From positions 248,001 to 312,000 of the forward strand of contig CAVZEV010000005.1 in the NCBI GenBank assembly GCA_963774405.1: 64,000 bases of DNA. Direction: 5' to 3'. The position numbers and the translations under genes are program-made. Below are positions 51,026 through 59,778 of the stretch, in pieces; within the stretch, counting starts at the first letter, position 1; each line of letters opens with the position of its first letter. The notes under the pieces were generated by a model that was given only the letters and a program-made list of their open reading frames with translations, did not search any database and had not been told where the DNA came from. This DNA comes from VRUE01 sp963774405. GTDB taxonomy: Bacteria; Actinomycetota; Thermoleophilia; Solirubrobacterales; 70-9.

Positions 51026-52115
51026 GTGATCGCCGGCTGCGGTGGGAGCGGCGGCACCGACACGGCGAGCCGGACCACGCGTGACCGAAGCGCGACGCCC
51101 CAGGTCGCCGTGCAGACCGCCGAACACGGCTTCGACGCCGGCAAGGTCTACCGCGAGGCCTCGCCCGGAGTGGTCACGATCCGCTCGATCTTCCGCGGCA
51201 GCGGCGGCGCCGCCGAGGGCTCCGGCTTCGTGCTCGACGACAAGGGCCAGATCGTCACCAACGCCCACGTCGTCACCGACGAATCGAGCGGCACCCGCAA
51301 GACGGCCAAGGAAGTCTTCATCGAGTTCCCCGACCGCAACGTCGTGCCGGCCAACATCGTCGGCTTCGATCCCTTCGCCGACGTCGCCCTGCTCGAAGGT
51401 CAAGCCCGACGGCTTCGCGCTGCACCCGCTGAAGCTGGGCGATGACGGCGACCTCGTCGTCGGCCAGCCGGTGGCGGCGATCGGTAGTCCCTTCGGCGAG
51501 CAGCAGTCGCTCTCGGTCGGCGTCGTCTCAGCCACCGACCGCTCGGTCGAATCGCTGACCAAGTTCCAGCTCCAGGGCGCGATCCAGACCGACGCCTCGA
51601 TCAATCCCGGCAACTCCGGCGGACCGCTGCTCGACGCCGGCGCCCGCGTGCTCGGCATCAACGAGCAGATCGAGACCGACTCGGGCTCCAACTCCGGCGT
51701 CGGCTTCGCCGTGCCGGTCTCGGCGATCAAGCGCTCGGTCGCCCAGCTGGAAGAAAAGGGCGAAGCCGAGTACGCGTACATCGGCGTCGCCACCCAGGCG
51801 ATCTACCCCCAGCTCGCCGACAAGCTCGGGCTCGACACCGGTCACGGCGCCCTGCTCTCCGAAGTCGTGCCGGGCGGTCCGGCCGCCAAGGCGGGGCTGA
51901 AGGGCTCAGACGAAAAGATCACCTTCCAGGCGACGCCCTACGAAACCGGCGGCGACGTGATCCTCGCGATCGACGGCCATCCAGTGGTCCAGCCCGACGA
52001 CCTGGCCCGCTACATCGCCGCCCTCCAGCCCGGCGAAAGCGTGAAGCTCGAGATCCTGCGCGACGGCAAGCGCCGGCAGGTCAGTGTGACGTTGGGCAAA
52101 CGACCGGGGGGCTGA
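51026..52115 (+). pseudogene. HtrA/DegP-type serine protease with PDZ domain, frameshifted
   Basis: Trypsin-fold protease with PDZ. Catalytic triad: His in TNAHVVTDES, Asp in FDPFADVALL, Ser in NPGNSGGPLLD. The PDZ domain holds VVPGGPAAKAGLKGSDEK and GGDVILAIDGHPVVQPDD. A one-base shift near 51395-51400 changes the frame from ADVALLEGQ to KVKPDGFALHPL. The first frame has a lipobox-like LVIAGCGG at the N-terminus, and a signal helix (LPVAALAAALVIAGC) extends upstream without a good start, so the start (GTG 51026) is doubtful. It would degrade or chaperone misfolded envelope proteins, and sits after the two-component pair that may regulate it. Confidence 0.82.
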
Positions 52116-52151
52116 AGAACGGGCGACCGCCGGGCGATGTAGAACTCCCCG

Positions 52152-53390
52152 ATGCTTCAGGAAGTCTCGCTAGGCAACAAGTCCCTCGCCGACTACACGC
52201 ACATCGCCGGCAAGGAGACGATCGAACGGATTCGCGAGCTGGCCGAGCCGATGAAGGGCCACCGCGTCCTCCACGTCAGCGCCACGGCGTTCGGCGGTGG
52301 CGTCTCGGAGATCCTCTACACGATCGTGCCGCTGATGCGCGACATCGGCATCGACGCGCACTGGCACGTGATCTTCGGCAAAGAGGAGTTCTACAACGCG
52401 ACCAAGCTGCTCCACAACTCGCTGCAGGGCGCCGAGGAGACGCTGAGCGACGACGAATGGGCGCTGTTCGACGAGATCAACGCGATCAACGCCGAGGGCC
52501 TGCAGGGCGAGTGGGACACGGTCATCGTCCACGACCCGCAGCCGATCGGGCTCAAGCGCGGCGCCGAGGCGAAGAGCCGCAACTGGATCTGGCGCTGCCA
52601 CATCGACCTCTCCGAGCCCAACCCGGCGCCGATCGCCCGCCTGCAGCCGATGATCGAAGAGTACGACGCGACCGTCTGGCACCTGCCGGCCTACGTGCCC
52701 AAGGGCGTCGCCGCGCACCCCGGCGTGAACATCATCCCGCCGGCGATCGATCCGCTCTCGCCGAAGAACATGGCCTTCTCGCCCGACGACGCGGCCTTCG
52801 TCTGCCGCCAGTTCGGCATCGACGTCGACCGCCCACTGATCACCCAGGTCTCGCGCTTCGACCCCTGGAAGGACCCGATGGGGGTAATCGACGCTTACCG
52901 GGAGGTGACCAAGGAGGTGCCGGAGGCCCAGCTCGCCCTGGTCGGCTCGATGGCCACCGACGACCCCGAGGGCTGGGAGTTCTTCCAGCACACCTTCGAG
53001 TACGCCGAGGGCGACGACGACATCAAGATCCTCAACAACCTCAACAACGTCGGCGCGATCGAGGTCAACGCCTTCCAGTCGCAGTCCGACGTCTGCCTGC
53101 AGAAGTCGATCCGCGAGGGCTTCGGCCTGACCGTGACCGAGGCGCTGTGGAAGGGACGGCCGACGATCGGCGGCAACGTCGGCGGCATCCCGCTGCAGAT
53201 CAGCGACGGTGAGAGCGGCTTCCTGGTCGACTCCCCCGAGCAGTGCGCCCAGCGCTGCCTCGAGATCCTCGCCGACCCCGAGCTCGGCAAGCGGCTGGGG
53301 CGGGCGGGCAAGGAACACGCCCGCAAGGAGTTCCTCTCGCCGCGCCTGCTGCGCGACTGGGTCGAGCTGCTCTCCGAGCTCGACACCTGA
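52152..53390 (+). CDS. treT: Trehalose glycosyltransferring synthase (TreT-type, GT4)
   Basis: 412 residues from ATG 52152. TreT makes trehalose from NDP-glucose and glucose. Motifs: the N-terminal HVSATAFGGGVSEILYTIVP loop, VIVHDPQPIGL, and WIWRCHIDLSEPNPAPIARL. In the C-terminal Rossmann domain are VSRFDPWKDPMGVIDAYREV and the nucleotide-sugar site REGFGLTVTEALWKGRPTIG (E-x7-E). Together with otsA, encoded convergently, it gives two routes to trehalose, useful as osmoprotectant or storage. The stop is followed directly by a palindromic repeat. Confidence 0.88.
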   Translation: MLQEVSLGNKSLADYTHIAGKETIERIRELAEPMKGHRVLHVSATAFGGGVSEILYTIVPLMRDIGIDAHWHVIFGKEEFYNATKLLHNSLQGAEETLSDDEWALFDEINAINAEGLQGEWDTVIVHDPQPIGLKRGAEAKSRNWIWRCHIDLSEPNPAPIARLQPMIEEYDATVWHLPAYVPKGVAAHPGVNIIPPAIDPLSPKNMAFSPDDAAFVCRQFGIDVDRPLITQVSRFDPWKDPMGVIDAYREVTKEVPEAQLALVGSMATDDPEGWEFFQHTFEYAEGDDDIKILNNLNNVGAIEVNAFQSQSDVCLQKSIREGFGLTVTEALWKGRPTIGGNVGGIPLQISDGESGFLVDSPEQCAQRCLEILADPELGKRLGRAGKEHARKEFLSPRLLRDWVELLSELDT

Positions 53391-53391
53391 G

Positions 53392-53442
53392 GCCCGACGG
53401 GCCGCAAGCGTGACATATAGACACGTTTCAGGCCCGTCGGCG
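53392..53442. repeat. 51-base palindrome, family 1, between treT and otsA
   Basis: GCCCGACGGGCCGCAAGCGTG-like left arm and CACGTTTCAGGCCCGTCGGC right arm with three mismatches, around a 9-base loop ACATATAGA. It aligns with the perfect copy in the glycosyltransferase gene (46360-46410). It sits 1 base after the treT stop and 12 bases from the otsA stop, so it may also serve as a shared transcription end. Confidence 0.75.
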
Positions 53443-53454
53443 GGCAGTTAGGCT

Positions 53455-54906
53455 CTAGCGCAGCTCGGCGATGTCCTTGAGCTGGTCGTCGACCCAGTCG
53501 CCCGGGTTGCGCGAGAAGACCAGCTCCTTGAGGTGCTGGGCGCGCAGGCGCCGCTCCTCGGGCTCCATCGTCAGCGCCCGGTAGATCGCGTCGGCCTGCT
53601 CCTGGATGTCGAAGGGGTTGACCGTCAGCGTGCAGTCGGAGAGCTCCTCGTGGGAGCCGGTGTTCTCGGAGAGCATCAGCACCCCGTCGCGGGTATTGAC
53701 CGCCGGCGCCTCCTTGGCGACCAGGTTCATCCCGTCGAAGAGCGAGTTGACCATCAGCAGGTCGAAGTGCTTGTAGCGGGCCACCGCCTCGGGGAAGTTC
53801 TCGTAGATCTTGAGGTCGATCGGCATCCAGTCGGTGGTGCCGTGGCGGTGGTTGACGACCGCGACCAGGGCCTCGATCCGCTCCAGGTACTCGGCGTACT
53901 CGGGCACGTCCTGGCGCGAGGGCTGCAGGTGGGCGATGAAGGTGACCTGTTCGCTGAACTCGGGGTGCTGGGTGAGGAAGGTGTCGAAGGCGGTGAAGCC
54001 GCGCAGCACGTTCTTGGAGAGGTCGGCGCGGTCGACGCGGATGATCAGGTGCTTGCGGCGGCGCTCCAGCACCTCGCGCTCGGCCGCGGCGACCTCGGGC
54101 GAGGAGGCGGCGCGGCGCAGCCGCTCGGCGTCGATCGAGAGCGGGTAGGCGCGGGTGCGGGTCTCGCCGCCGGCGTGGCGGACGATGCCCTCCTCGTAGT
54201 CGACGTCGACCTCGAGCAGTTCGTCGCAGCAGCGGATGAAGTTGATGCAGTAGGCGTGGGTGTGGAAGCCGATGATGTCGTTGGCGAGCATGCCGCGGAA
54301 GAGCGCCTCGCGGATGCGGCCGGGCAGGATGCGCCAGCTGTCTGGCTGGGACCAGGGGATGTGGACGAAGTGGTGCAGGAAGGCGTCGGGGCGGGCCTCG
54401 CGGATCATTCCCGGTGCCGTGTAGAGGTGGTAGTCGTGCAGCATCACCAGCGGTCGCTCGCGGCCCTCGATCTGGCCCAGCACCGCGTTGGCGATGTCGC
54501 GGTTGACCGCCTGGTAGCCGAAGTCCCAGGCGTCGAGCTCCTCCTGGCGGATGTCGGGCGCGTTGGAGAGGTCCCAGAGGTAGTGCTGGATGAACCAGAG
54601 GATCGGGTTGGCGATCACGTTGTAGAAGCGGTCATAGGCCTCGGCGTCGGAGCCGACCAGCAGCACCCGGTAGTCGATGCCGTCGATCGAGAGCTCGGCC
54701 GGGCCACCGCGTTCCTCGCTGACGGCGACATCCTCGTCGGTCATCGCCGAGGCGATCCAGAGCGCGTTGCGGTGGGAGACCAACCCGGAAAGAGCCGTGA
54801 CCAGCCCTCCCCCACCCCTGCGCACGGTCCGCTCACCATTCTCATCCCGCTCGAACTGGGCGGGGCCCCGGTTGGAAACGATGATCAATGGATCGGAGTC
54901 GGGCAC
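53455..54906 (-). CDS. otsA: Alpha,alpha-trehalose-phosphate synthase (UDP-forming)
   Basis: 483 residues, GT20 family, making trehalose-6-phosphate from NDP-glucose and glucose-6-phosphate in the cytoplasm. The N-terminal substrate loop is VSNRGPAQFERDENGERTVR and RRGGGGLVTALSGLV. The motif ERPLVMLHDYHLYTAPGMIR is typical, as is HHFVHIPWSQPDSWRILPGR. The C-terminal half has RVDRADLSKNVLRGFTAFD and the nucleotide site SLFDGMNLVAKEAPAVNTRD. The start is ATG 54906. No otsB phosphatase gene is present in the window. Confidence 0.93.
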   Translation of the reverse strand: MPDSDPLIIVSNRGPAQFERDENGERTVRRGGGGLVTALSGLVSHRNALWIASAMTDEDVAVSEERGGPAELSIDGIDYRVLLVGSDAEAYDRFYNVIANPILWFIQHYLWDLSNAPDIRQEELDAWDFGYQAVNRDIANAVLGQIEGRERPLVMLHDYHLYTAPGMIREARPDAFLHHFVHIPWSQPDSWRILPGRIREALFRGMLANDIIGFHTHAYCINFIRCCDELLEVDVDYEEGIVRHAGGETRTRAYPLSIDAERLRRAASSPEVAAAEREVLERRRKHLIIRVDRADLSKNVLRGFTAFDTFLTQHPEFSEQVTFIAHLQPSRQDVPEYAEYLERIEALVAVVNHRHGTTDWMPIDLKIYENFPEAVARYKHFDLLMVNSLFDGMNLVAKEAPAVNTRDGVLMLSENTGSHEELSDCTLTVNPFDIQEQADAIYRALTMEPEERRLRAQHLKELVFSRNPGDWVDDQLKDIAELR

Positions 54907-55008
54907 GGGTCAACCCTACCCGGGGGCGGGGGATTTCTGACCGAATACCGGTCGGTTTGGATGGAGAGCTTTCGGGGAGACATTCCAGGCTCAGGGGCTT
55001 AGGGGTGG

Positions 55009-55473
55009 ATGCGTGTCCGGATTCGGTGGTCTCAAGCTGGGCTGGCGCTCCTTGGAGTTGCCGGAGTACTGCTGACCCTCCGGGTCGCGCCAAGCTTCTT
55101 GCAAGCGCCGGCGCCTGCTCCGCTTCCCGCCGACGTTGGGCTGCCGCGGATGAAGACTGCTTCGCGGCCGGATTCGGTGCGTCAGCCGGGACGAAAACTC
55201 GGGCGGGTGGTGTCGGGTGGGGGTGCTCGGCGCCGTGCGGAGGCTTCTGAGGGGAAGACTCCGCAGCGCCGCGCGCATCGTCCCTTCCCCCGAAGAAGCG
55301 CGCAGCACAAGCCGAGCACCCCCAGCCGACACCACCCGCCCGCCACTCCGCCGGCCCCTGCACCCGTCCCTTCCCCCGAAGTCGGCCCTCCGGCAAGTCC
55401 CGAACCCCCGCCTGAACCCACTCCCACCCCGTCCCCGCCGAACGACGGGTCGATGGAGTTTGCCCCGCACTAG
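55009..55473 (+). CDS. Hypothetical membrane-anchored, proline-rich protein containing a palindromic insert
   Basis: 154 residues. One hydrophobic segment (QAGLALLGVAGVLLTLRVAP) near the N-terminus anchors a low-complexity Pro/Ala/Arg/Ser-rich tail ending PTPTPSPPNDGSMEFAPH. Residues about 65-111 are encoded by a 141-base imperfect palindrome (55201-55341). No function can be assigned. It lies immediately upstream of rpsF and ends 18 bases before it. Confidence 0.5.
   Translation: MRVRIRWSQAGLALLGVAGVLLTLRVAPSFLQAPAPAPLPADVGLPRMKTASRPDSVRQPGRKLGRVVSGGGARRRAEASEGKTPQRRAHRPFPRRSAQHKPSTPSRHHPPATPPAPAPVPSPEVGPPASPEPPPEPTPTPSPPNDGSMEFAPH
55201..55341. repeat. 141-base imperfect palindrome inside the proline-rich gene
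   Basis: The left arm 55201-55230 (GGGCGGGTGGTGTCGGGTGG onward) matches the reverse complement of 55312-55341 at 29 of 30 positions. The 81-base centre contains a second, weaker inverted repeat (around GCTTCT-GGGGAAG). The length of 141 is 47 codons, so the frame of the host gene is kept. Confidence 0.7.
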
Positions 55474-55491
55474 CTATAGTCCCTCGCCGTT

Positions 55492-55980
55492 TTGGCAGCC
55501 CCACGTGAATACGAGTTGGTCCTGATGCTTGACCCCGGTCCCGACGAGGCCGGGCGCGACGCGCTTGCGCAAGAGGTGAAAGCGCGGATCGAGGGCAAGG
55601 GGACGCTCAAGCACGAGAACAAATGGGGCCTGCGCAAGATGGCCTACGAAATCGGCGGGCGCAACGAGGCCGATTACCGCTGGCTGCGCTTCGAGGCGCC
55701 GACCGAGCTGCTCGACGAGCTCAACCACAACCTCAAGATCGCCGACGGCGTGCTGCGCTTCCGCATCTTCAAAGTCGATGCCGACGCGCCGGTGATGGTG
55801 CCGCCCGCGGTTGCCGCGCCGGCTCCCGGCGCTTCGCGCGATCACGACGATCGCGGTTCTCAGGGCCCGTCCCGCCCCACCATCGCCGTCGAGCCGGATG
55901 ACGAGCCCGCAGCTGAGGCCGTCGAGCCGGCCGAGAGCGCTGCCGAGAGCGCCGACGTTCCCGTCGCCGCCGACGAGTAG
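55492..55980 (+). CDS. rpsF: 30S ribosomal protein bS6
   Basis: 162 residues from a TTG at 55492. The S6 fold core is REYELVLMLDPGPDEAGRDA, KHENKWGLRKMAYEIGGRNE and ADYRWLRFEAPTELLDELNH. Beyond about residue 105 there is an acidic, Ala/Pro/Glu-rich extension, longer than usual for bacterial S6. It binds 16S rRNA in the platform with bS18. A TATAGT -10-like element lies only 12 bases upstream, so the transcript may be nearly leaderless. It begins the rpsF-ssb-rpsR-rplI cluster. Confidence 0.93.
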   Translation: MAAPREYELVLMLDPGPDEAGRDALAQEVKARIEGKGTLKHENKWGLRKMAYEIGGRNEADYRWLRFEAPTELLDELNHNLKIADGVLRFRIFKVDADAPVMVPPAVAAPAPGASRDHDDRGSQGPSRPTIAVEPDDEPAAEAVEPAESAAESADVPVAADE

Positions 55981-56079
55981 TCGGTTTTCCTGCGCAGATT
56001 GCGGGAGCAAGGGGGCGAGTCGCGCCGCCAACGCTCTTAGACTGGGGTCCCAGACAACGATCCAGAGGAGTTGAGAGCT

Positions 56080-56559
56080 GTGGCAGCCTCGAACGTGAAC
56101 GTAGTGGTGATCACCGGGAACCTGACCCGCGACCCGGAGTTGCGCCATCTCGGCAGTGGCACAGCGGTCTGCAAGCTGCGCGTGGCGGTAAACAGCCGGC
56201 GCAAGGATGGCCAGACCGGCGAATGGGTCGACAAGCCCAACTACTTCGACGTCACCGTCTGGGGGGCGCAGGGCGAGAACTGCGCCAGCTACCTCTCCAA
56301 GGGCCGCCCGGTGGCGGTCGAAGGGCGCCTGGACTGGCGCGAGTGGGAGAAAGACGGCGTCAAACGCCAGAGCGTCGAGATCATCGCCAACTCGGTCCAG
56401 TTCCTCGGCTCCCGCGACGGCTCCGGCGGCGGAGGCAATGGCGGTGGCGCCGGCAACGAGGGCGGCGGCTTCAGCCCCAGCAGCGACGTGCCCGCCGACT
56501 CCTCCGATTTCGCCGGCGCGGCCGCCGGTGGCGGTGGCGACGACGACATCCCCTTCTAG
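56080..56559 (+). CDS. ssb: Single-stranded DNA-binding protein
   Basis: 159 residues. A GTG at 56080 is chosen because the SD GAGGAG (56064-56069) is 10 bases upstream; the TTG at 56071 would be only 1 base from it. The OB fold has VVVITGNLTRDPELRHLGSG, VCKLRVAVNSRRKDG and EWVDKPNYFDVTVWGAQGEN. A glycine-rich linker ends in the acidic tip DDDIPF, which recruits replication and repair partners. The cluster order is standard, except that dnaB is not in the window. Confidence 0.95.
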   Translation: MAASNVNVVVITGNLTRDPELRHLGSGTAVCKLRVAVNSRRKDGQTGEWVDKPNYFDVTVWGAQGENCASYLSKGRPVAVEGRLDWREWEKDGVKRQSVEIIANSVQFLGSRDGSGGGGNGGGAGNEGGGFSPSSDVPADSSDFAGAAAGGGGDDDIPF

Positions 56560-56616
56560 CTCACGCAGCAGGGACCCGGGCTCGGGCCGGGATATCTGTA
56601 GGATTCCCGGCCCAGC

Positions 56617-56880
56617 ATGGCCCGAACCAACGACTCAACCTCTTCCACACCGCGCCGCGGTCGCCGTGACGACCGCACGAGGCCGCGGAAATACACGCGG
56701 ATCAACTCCGAGGCGGTCGATTACAAGGACCTCAACCTGCTGCGCCGCTTCCTCTCCGACAAGGGGAAGACGCGCGGTCGTCGGGTCACCGGGCTCTCGC
56801 GCAAGCACCAGCGCCAGCTCTCGGTGGCGGTGAAGCGCGCCCGCGAGATCGCCCTCCTGCCCTACGTCGGAGAGCGCTGA
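56617..56880 (+). CDS. rpsR: 30S ribosomal protein bS18
   Basis: 87 residues. YTRINSEAVDYKDLNLLRRF and LSDKGKTRGRRVTGLSRKHQ with RQLSVAVKRAREIALLPYVG are the S18 hallmark. Its TGA overlaps the ATG of rplI (TGATG at 56878-56882). No CxxC zinc pair is present, so it is of the zinc-independent type. Confidence 0.95.
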   Translation: MARTNDSTSSTPRRGRRDDRTRPRKYTRINSEAVDYKDLNLLRRFLSDKGKTRGRRVTGLSRKHQRQLSVAVKRAREIALLPYVGER

Positions 56881-57332
56881 TGACGCAGGCCATCCTGCTC
56901 GAGGACGTTGAGCAGCTCGGCCAGCGCGGTGAGCCGGTCGATGTCTCGCCCGGTTACCTGCGCAACTACCTGATCCCGCGCAAGCTGGCGACGCCGGCGA
57001 CGCCCGGCGCATTGGAGCAGGCACAGCGCCGCCAGGCCGCACTCGAAAAGGCCGAGAAGGCCCGTGCCGAGCGTGAAGAGCAGGCAGCCTCGCTGCTCTC
57101 CAAGACCGTCTTGACGATCTACCAGCGGGCGGGCGAGGACGGCAAGCTCTTCGGCTCGGTCGGCGCCAAGGAGATCGCCGACGCGATCCGCGACGCCCGC
57201 GACCTGCGCATCGACCGGCGCAAGATCCGCCTCGAGCAGCCGATCCGCGAGATCGGCACTCACATGGTCGAGATCGAGCTCACCGACGGCGCCGTCGCCA
57301 CGGTGAAGACGATCGTCACCGAGGAACGCTAG
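56880..57332 (+). CDS. rplI: 50S ribosomal protein bL9
   Basis: 150 residues with the N-terminal domain AILLEDVEQLGQRGEPVDVS and GYLRNYLIPRKLATPATPG, a long connecting helix (ALEKAEKARAEREEQAASLL) and the C-terminal domain (KLFGSVGAKEIADAIRDARD to EIELTDGAVATVKTIV). It binds 23S rRNA and is coupled to rpsR. Confidence 0.95.
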   Translation: MTQAILLEDVEQLGQRGEPVDVSPGYLRNYLIPRKLATPATPGALEQAQRRQAALEKAEKARAEREEQAASLLSKTVLTIYQRAGEDGKLFGSVGAKEIADAIRDARDLRIDRRKIRLEQPIREIGTHMVEIELTDGAVATVKTIVTEER

Positions 57333-57354
57333 AGACGCCGTTAGGCTGCGGGCC

Positions 57355-58077
57355 ATGGGCTCGCCTCGCCTGCCAACTCGCCTGACCCGGCGCGCCAGGG
57401 CGCGGACCCACTTCCACTGGGCCCGCTCGGAGCGGGCGACGATCGGACTTGCCACGGTCGCCCTGGGAGGAGCGGGGGTCGTCCTCGCCGGCCAGTTCGG
57501 CCGCATGCTGCGCCGTCGCGCCCACGAGGACGCCGACGGCGAGCGCTTGGTCGAGGCCGCGCCGGCGGCCGCGCTCGACACGGTCAGCGTCGCCGTCGGC
57601 GGCTACGACGAGGCGCCGCGCTCCGAGACGGTCCTCTTCAACCTGCTCGCCGGCTTCCTCGGCTCCTTCGCCTTCGTCCGCCTCTCGACCCTCGGCATCC
57701 GCGACGAGTGGGGGCCGTTCCGCAACGTCAGCGTCGGCGGGCACCACATCCATCACTTCGTACCGGGCATCGCGCTCACCTTCGCCTCGGGCACGACCGC
57801 GCTGCTGACCGACAACGAGGCGCTGGAAGAGCGGCTGGCGATCACCACCGGCGTCGGCATGGGCCTCACCTTCGACGAGGCGGCGCTGCTGCTCGACCTG
57901 CGTGACGTCTACTGGACCCGCGAGGGCCTGCTCAGCGTGCAGCTGAGCCTCGGCGCCACGGCGATCCTCAGCATCGCGATCCTGACCCAGCGGATGCTGC
58001 GCCGCGGCGAGCGCCGTCGCGAAGCCGAGGGATCGATCCCGCCCGCGCCCAGCGACCTGATCGATCCGCGCGACTGA
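57355..58077 (+). CDS. Conserved membrane protein with HHIHH motif
   Basis: 240 residues. Four or so hydrophobic segments (ATIGLATVALGGAGVVLAGQ, TVLFNLLAGFLGSFAFVRL, FVPGIALTFASGTTALL, LGATAILSIAILTQRM). The motif GGHHIHHFVPGI, between helices, suggests metal binding. FDEAALLLDLRDVYWTREG is another conserved acidic segment. The family is common in actinobacteria but has no assigned function. It begins 22 bases after rplI. Confidence 0.65.
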   Translation: MGSPRLPTRLTRRARARTHFHWARSERATIGLATVALGGAGVVLAGQFGRMLRRRAHEDADGERLVEAAPAAALDTVSVAVGGYDEAPRSETVLFNLLAGFLGSFAFVRLSTLGIRDEWGPFRNVSVGGHHIHHFVPGIALTFASGTTALLTDNEALEERLAITTGVGMGLTFDEAALLLDLRDVYWTREGLLSVQLSLGATAILSIAILTQRMLRRGERRREAEGSIPPAPSDLIDPRD

Positions 58078-58099
58078 GCGCGCGGGAGCTCGAGGACGC

Positions 58100-58870
58100 T
58101 CAGCCCTTCGGCGTGCAGGGGCGAATCAGGCTGCCGGCGAGGCGGATGTTGCCGCTGAAGGTTCCGACGCCCTTGGCGTTGAGGTGGCCGTCGGGGCACT
58201 TGGCGAGCAGGTAGCTCTGGCGCTTGTGCTTGTAGGTGAACTTGCGGTGCAGGCCAAGAGACAGGCTCGTGACGGAGCCGTAGCCGCCGGCAACTTTCGG
58301 AACGTCTGCCACCGCTTTGAGCCCGAAGGCGCCCTTGCTCTCTTTGGAGATCTCCACTGGAATCACAACATCAGCAGAAACCGGGGACGCCAAGTATGCG
58401 AGGAGGAGAAGTTTGTCTTTGCCACCGGAGGCGCCGGCATTGAAGGCGAGCACTTTGCTGTGTGTCGGAAATGGCATCTCTTCTGGAAAAGCGATCTCGA
58501 ATTCGGCCTGTCCCGTCCCGACAAGGGCGTTCTTGCAGCTCTCCTCTGTGCCAGATATTTCGCCATCTTCAGGCGGCCCGGGGTGGCAGACCGGGAGGCC
58601 CGCCGCATCGATCGCAAGGTTCCGGTCGAACTCCAAGCGCAGTTCTTCTAGCGCGGGTGGCTGGCTTCCATCTTCCGTCCTCACTTTGGTGTCGATTCTC
58701 ACGCTGACGCCAGCCCACTGACTCTTGGGTAGCTTCTTGGGAGCGAAGTGAGCGCCAAGGGTGAAGCGGATGTTCGGCATGGGCACAGATATTTCTCGCG
58801 CTGCCGCCTCACCAGAAACGGCGCCGGCAAACAACGCGATGACAGCCAGCGTCACGAGGCGCCTCGTCAC
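58100..58870 (-). CDS. Secreted protein, family C paralogue 1
   Basis: 256 residues with a signal sequence (RLVTLAVIALFAGAVSGEA). It shows the family layout: FTLGAHFAPKKLPKSQWAGV, a conserved C (LPVCHPG), C-KNALVGTG, TYKHKRQSYLLAKCPDGHLN and a C-terminal SLIRPCTPKG. The last 150 bases are almost identical to those of the next gene (58877-59662), while the N-terminal halves differ. It lies 6 bases downstream of that gene on the same strand. Confidence 0.75.
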   Translation of the reverse strand: MTRRLVTLAVIALFAGAVSGEAAAREISVPMPNIRFTLGAHFAPKKLPKSQWAGVSVRIDTKVRTEDGSQPPALEELRLEFDRNLAIDAAGLPVCHPGPPEDGEISGTEESCKNALVGTGQAEFEIAFPEEMPFPTHSKVLAFNAGASGGKDKLLLLAYLASPVSADVVIPVEISKESKGAFGLKAVADVPKVAGGYGSVTSLSLGLHRKFTYKHKRQSYLLAKCPDGHLNAKGVGTFSGNIRLAGSLIRPCTPKG

Positions 58871-58876
58871 CGACGC

Positions 58877-59662
58877 TCAGCCCTTCGGCGTGCAGGGGCG
58901 AATCAGGCTGCCGGCGAGGCGGATATTGCCGCTGAAGACGCCGACGCCCTTTGCCTGCAGGTGGCCGTCGGGGCACTTGGCGAGCAGGTAGCTCTGGCGC
59001 TTGTGCTTGTAGGTGAACTTGCGGCCCACCTTGAGCTTGAAGCTGAGCGGCGAGCCGTAGCCGCCGGCGATCTTGGGGATCTTCGCCACGGTCTTGAGGC
59101 CGTAGCGGCCGTGGTGGATCTTGGTGACCGTGACCGGGACGACGACCGCGGCCGAGACCGGCGAGCTGAGATAGGCGTGGACGAAGACCTTGGTCTTGCC
59201 ACCGTGCACACCCCCATTGAAGACGAGCAATGTGCTCTTGGCGATGAACGGGTTCGATTCGGGGAATTCGACCTCGACGCTGGTCTTGCCTTCGCCGACG
59301 ATCGCCTTCTTGCAGATCGCCCGCGCCTTCGCCGTCGTCTGCGCCTGCAGTTTGCCCGAGGTGCACTTGGGCAGCCCCTTGGCGTTGAGCGCGCCGTTCT
59401 TGTCGGTTTCGACGATCACTTCCTGGATCGCCGGCGGGTGGGTGTGGTCGAGGGTTTGGATCTTGCCGCTGAGGTTCAGGGTGATCGGCGCCAGCTTGTT
59501 CTTCGGCAGCTTGGTCGGGCTGAAGTTGCCGTTGGCGGTGATCCTCAGGTTGCCGACCGTGGTGACGAAGGGTTTGTTGTTGCCCTTTGCAATTGCCAAG
59601 CCCACGGCGACCAGGACGACCAGCGCCGCCGCCGAGAACACGAGTGTCAACCGCTTGCCCAC
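58877..59662 (-). CDS. Secreted protein, family C paralogue 2
   Basis: 261 residues. Signal: LTLVFSAAALVVLVAVGLAI. The mature part has LRITANGNFSPTKLPKNKLA, GKIQTLDHTHPPAIQEVIVE, NGALNAKGLPKCTSGKLQAQ, CKKAIVGEGKTSVEVEF and HGRYGLKTVAKIPKIAGGYG, ending SLIRPCTPKG. The function is unknown; presumed an extracellular beta-sandwich with two conserved cysteines. It probably forms an operon with the gene at 58100. Confidence 0.78.
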   Translation of the reverse strand: MGKRLTLVFSAAALVVLVAVGLAIAKGNNKPFVTTVGNLRITANGNFSPTKLPKNKLAPITLNLSGKIQTLDHTHPPAIQEVIVETDKNGALNAKGLPKCTSGKLQAQTTAKARAICKKAIVGEGKTSVEVEFPESNPFIAKSTLLVFNGGVHGGKTKVFVHAYLSSPVSAAVVVPVTVTKIHHGRYGLKTVAKIPKIAGGYGSPLSFKLKVGRKFTYKHKRQSYLLAKCPDGHLQAKGVGVFSGNIRLAGSLIRPCTPKG

Positions 59663-59719
59663 ATTACGACCTTACCCGCGTCAAGCGGGGACGAACCATT
59701 TATTTCGTGTTGAGACAAA

Positions 59720-59747
59720 GAAAGGGCGGCCAAACGGCCGCCCTTTC
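59720..59747. terminator. Bidirectional intrinsic terminator
   Basis: GAAAGGGCGGCC-AAAC-GGCCGCCCTTTC, a 12-bp stem. On the minus strand it continues TTTGTC after the stem, suiting termination of the gene ending at 59779. Confidence 0.8.
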
Positions 59748-59778
59748 TTCCCCTTTTCGTCCTGAGACTTGGTGCTCG

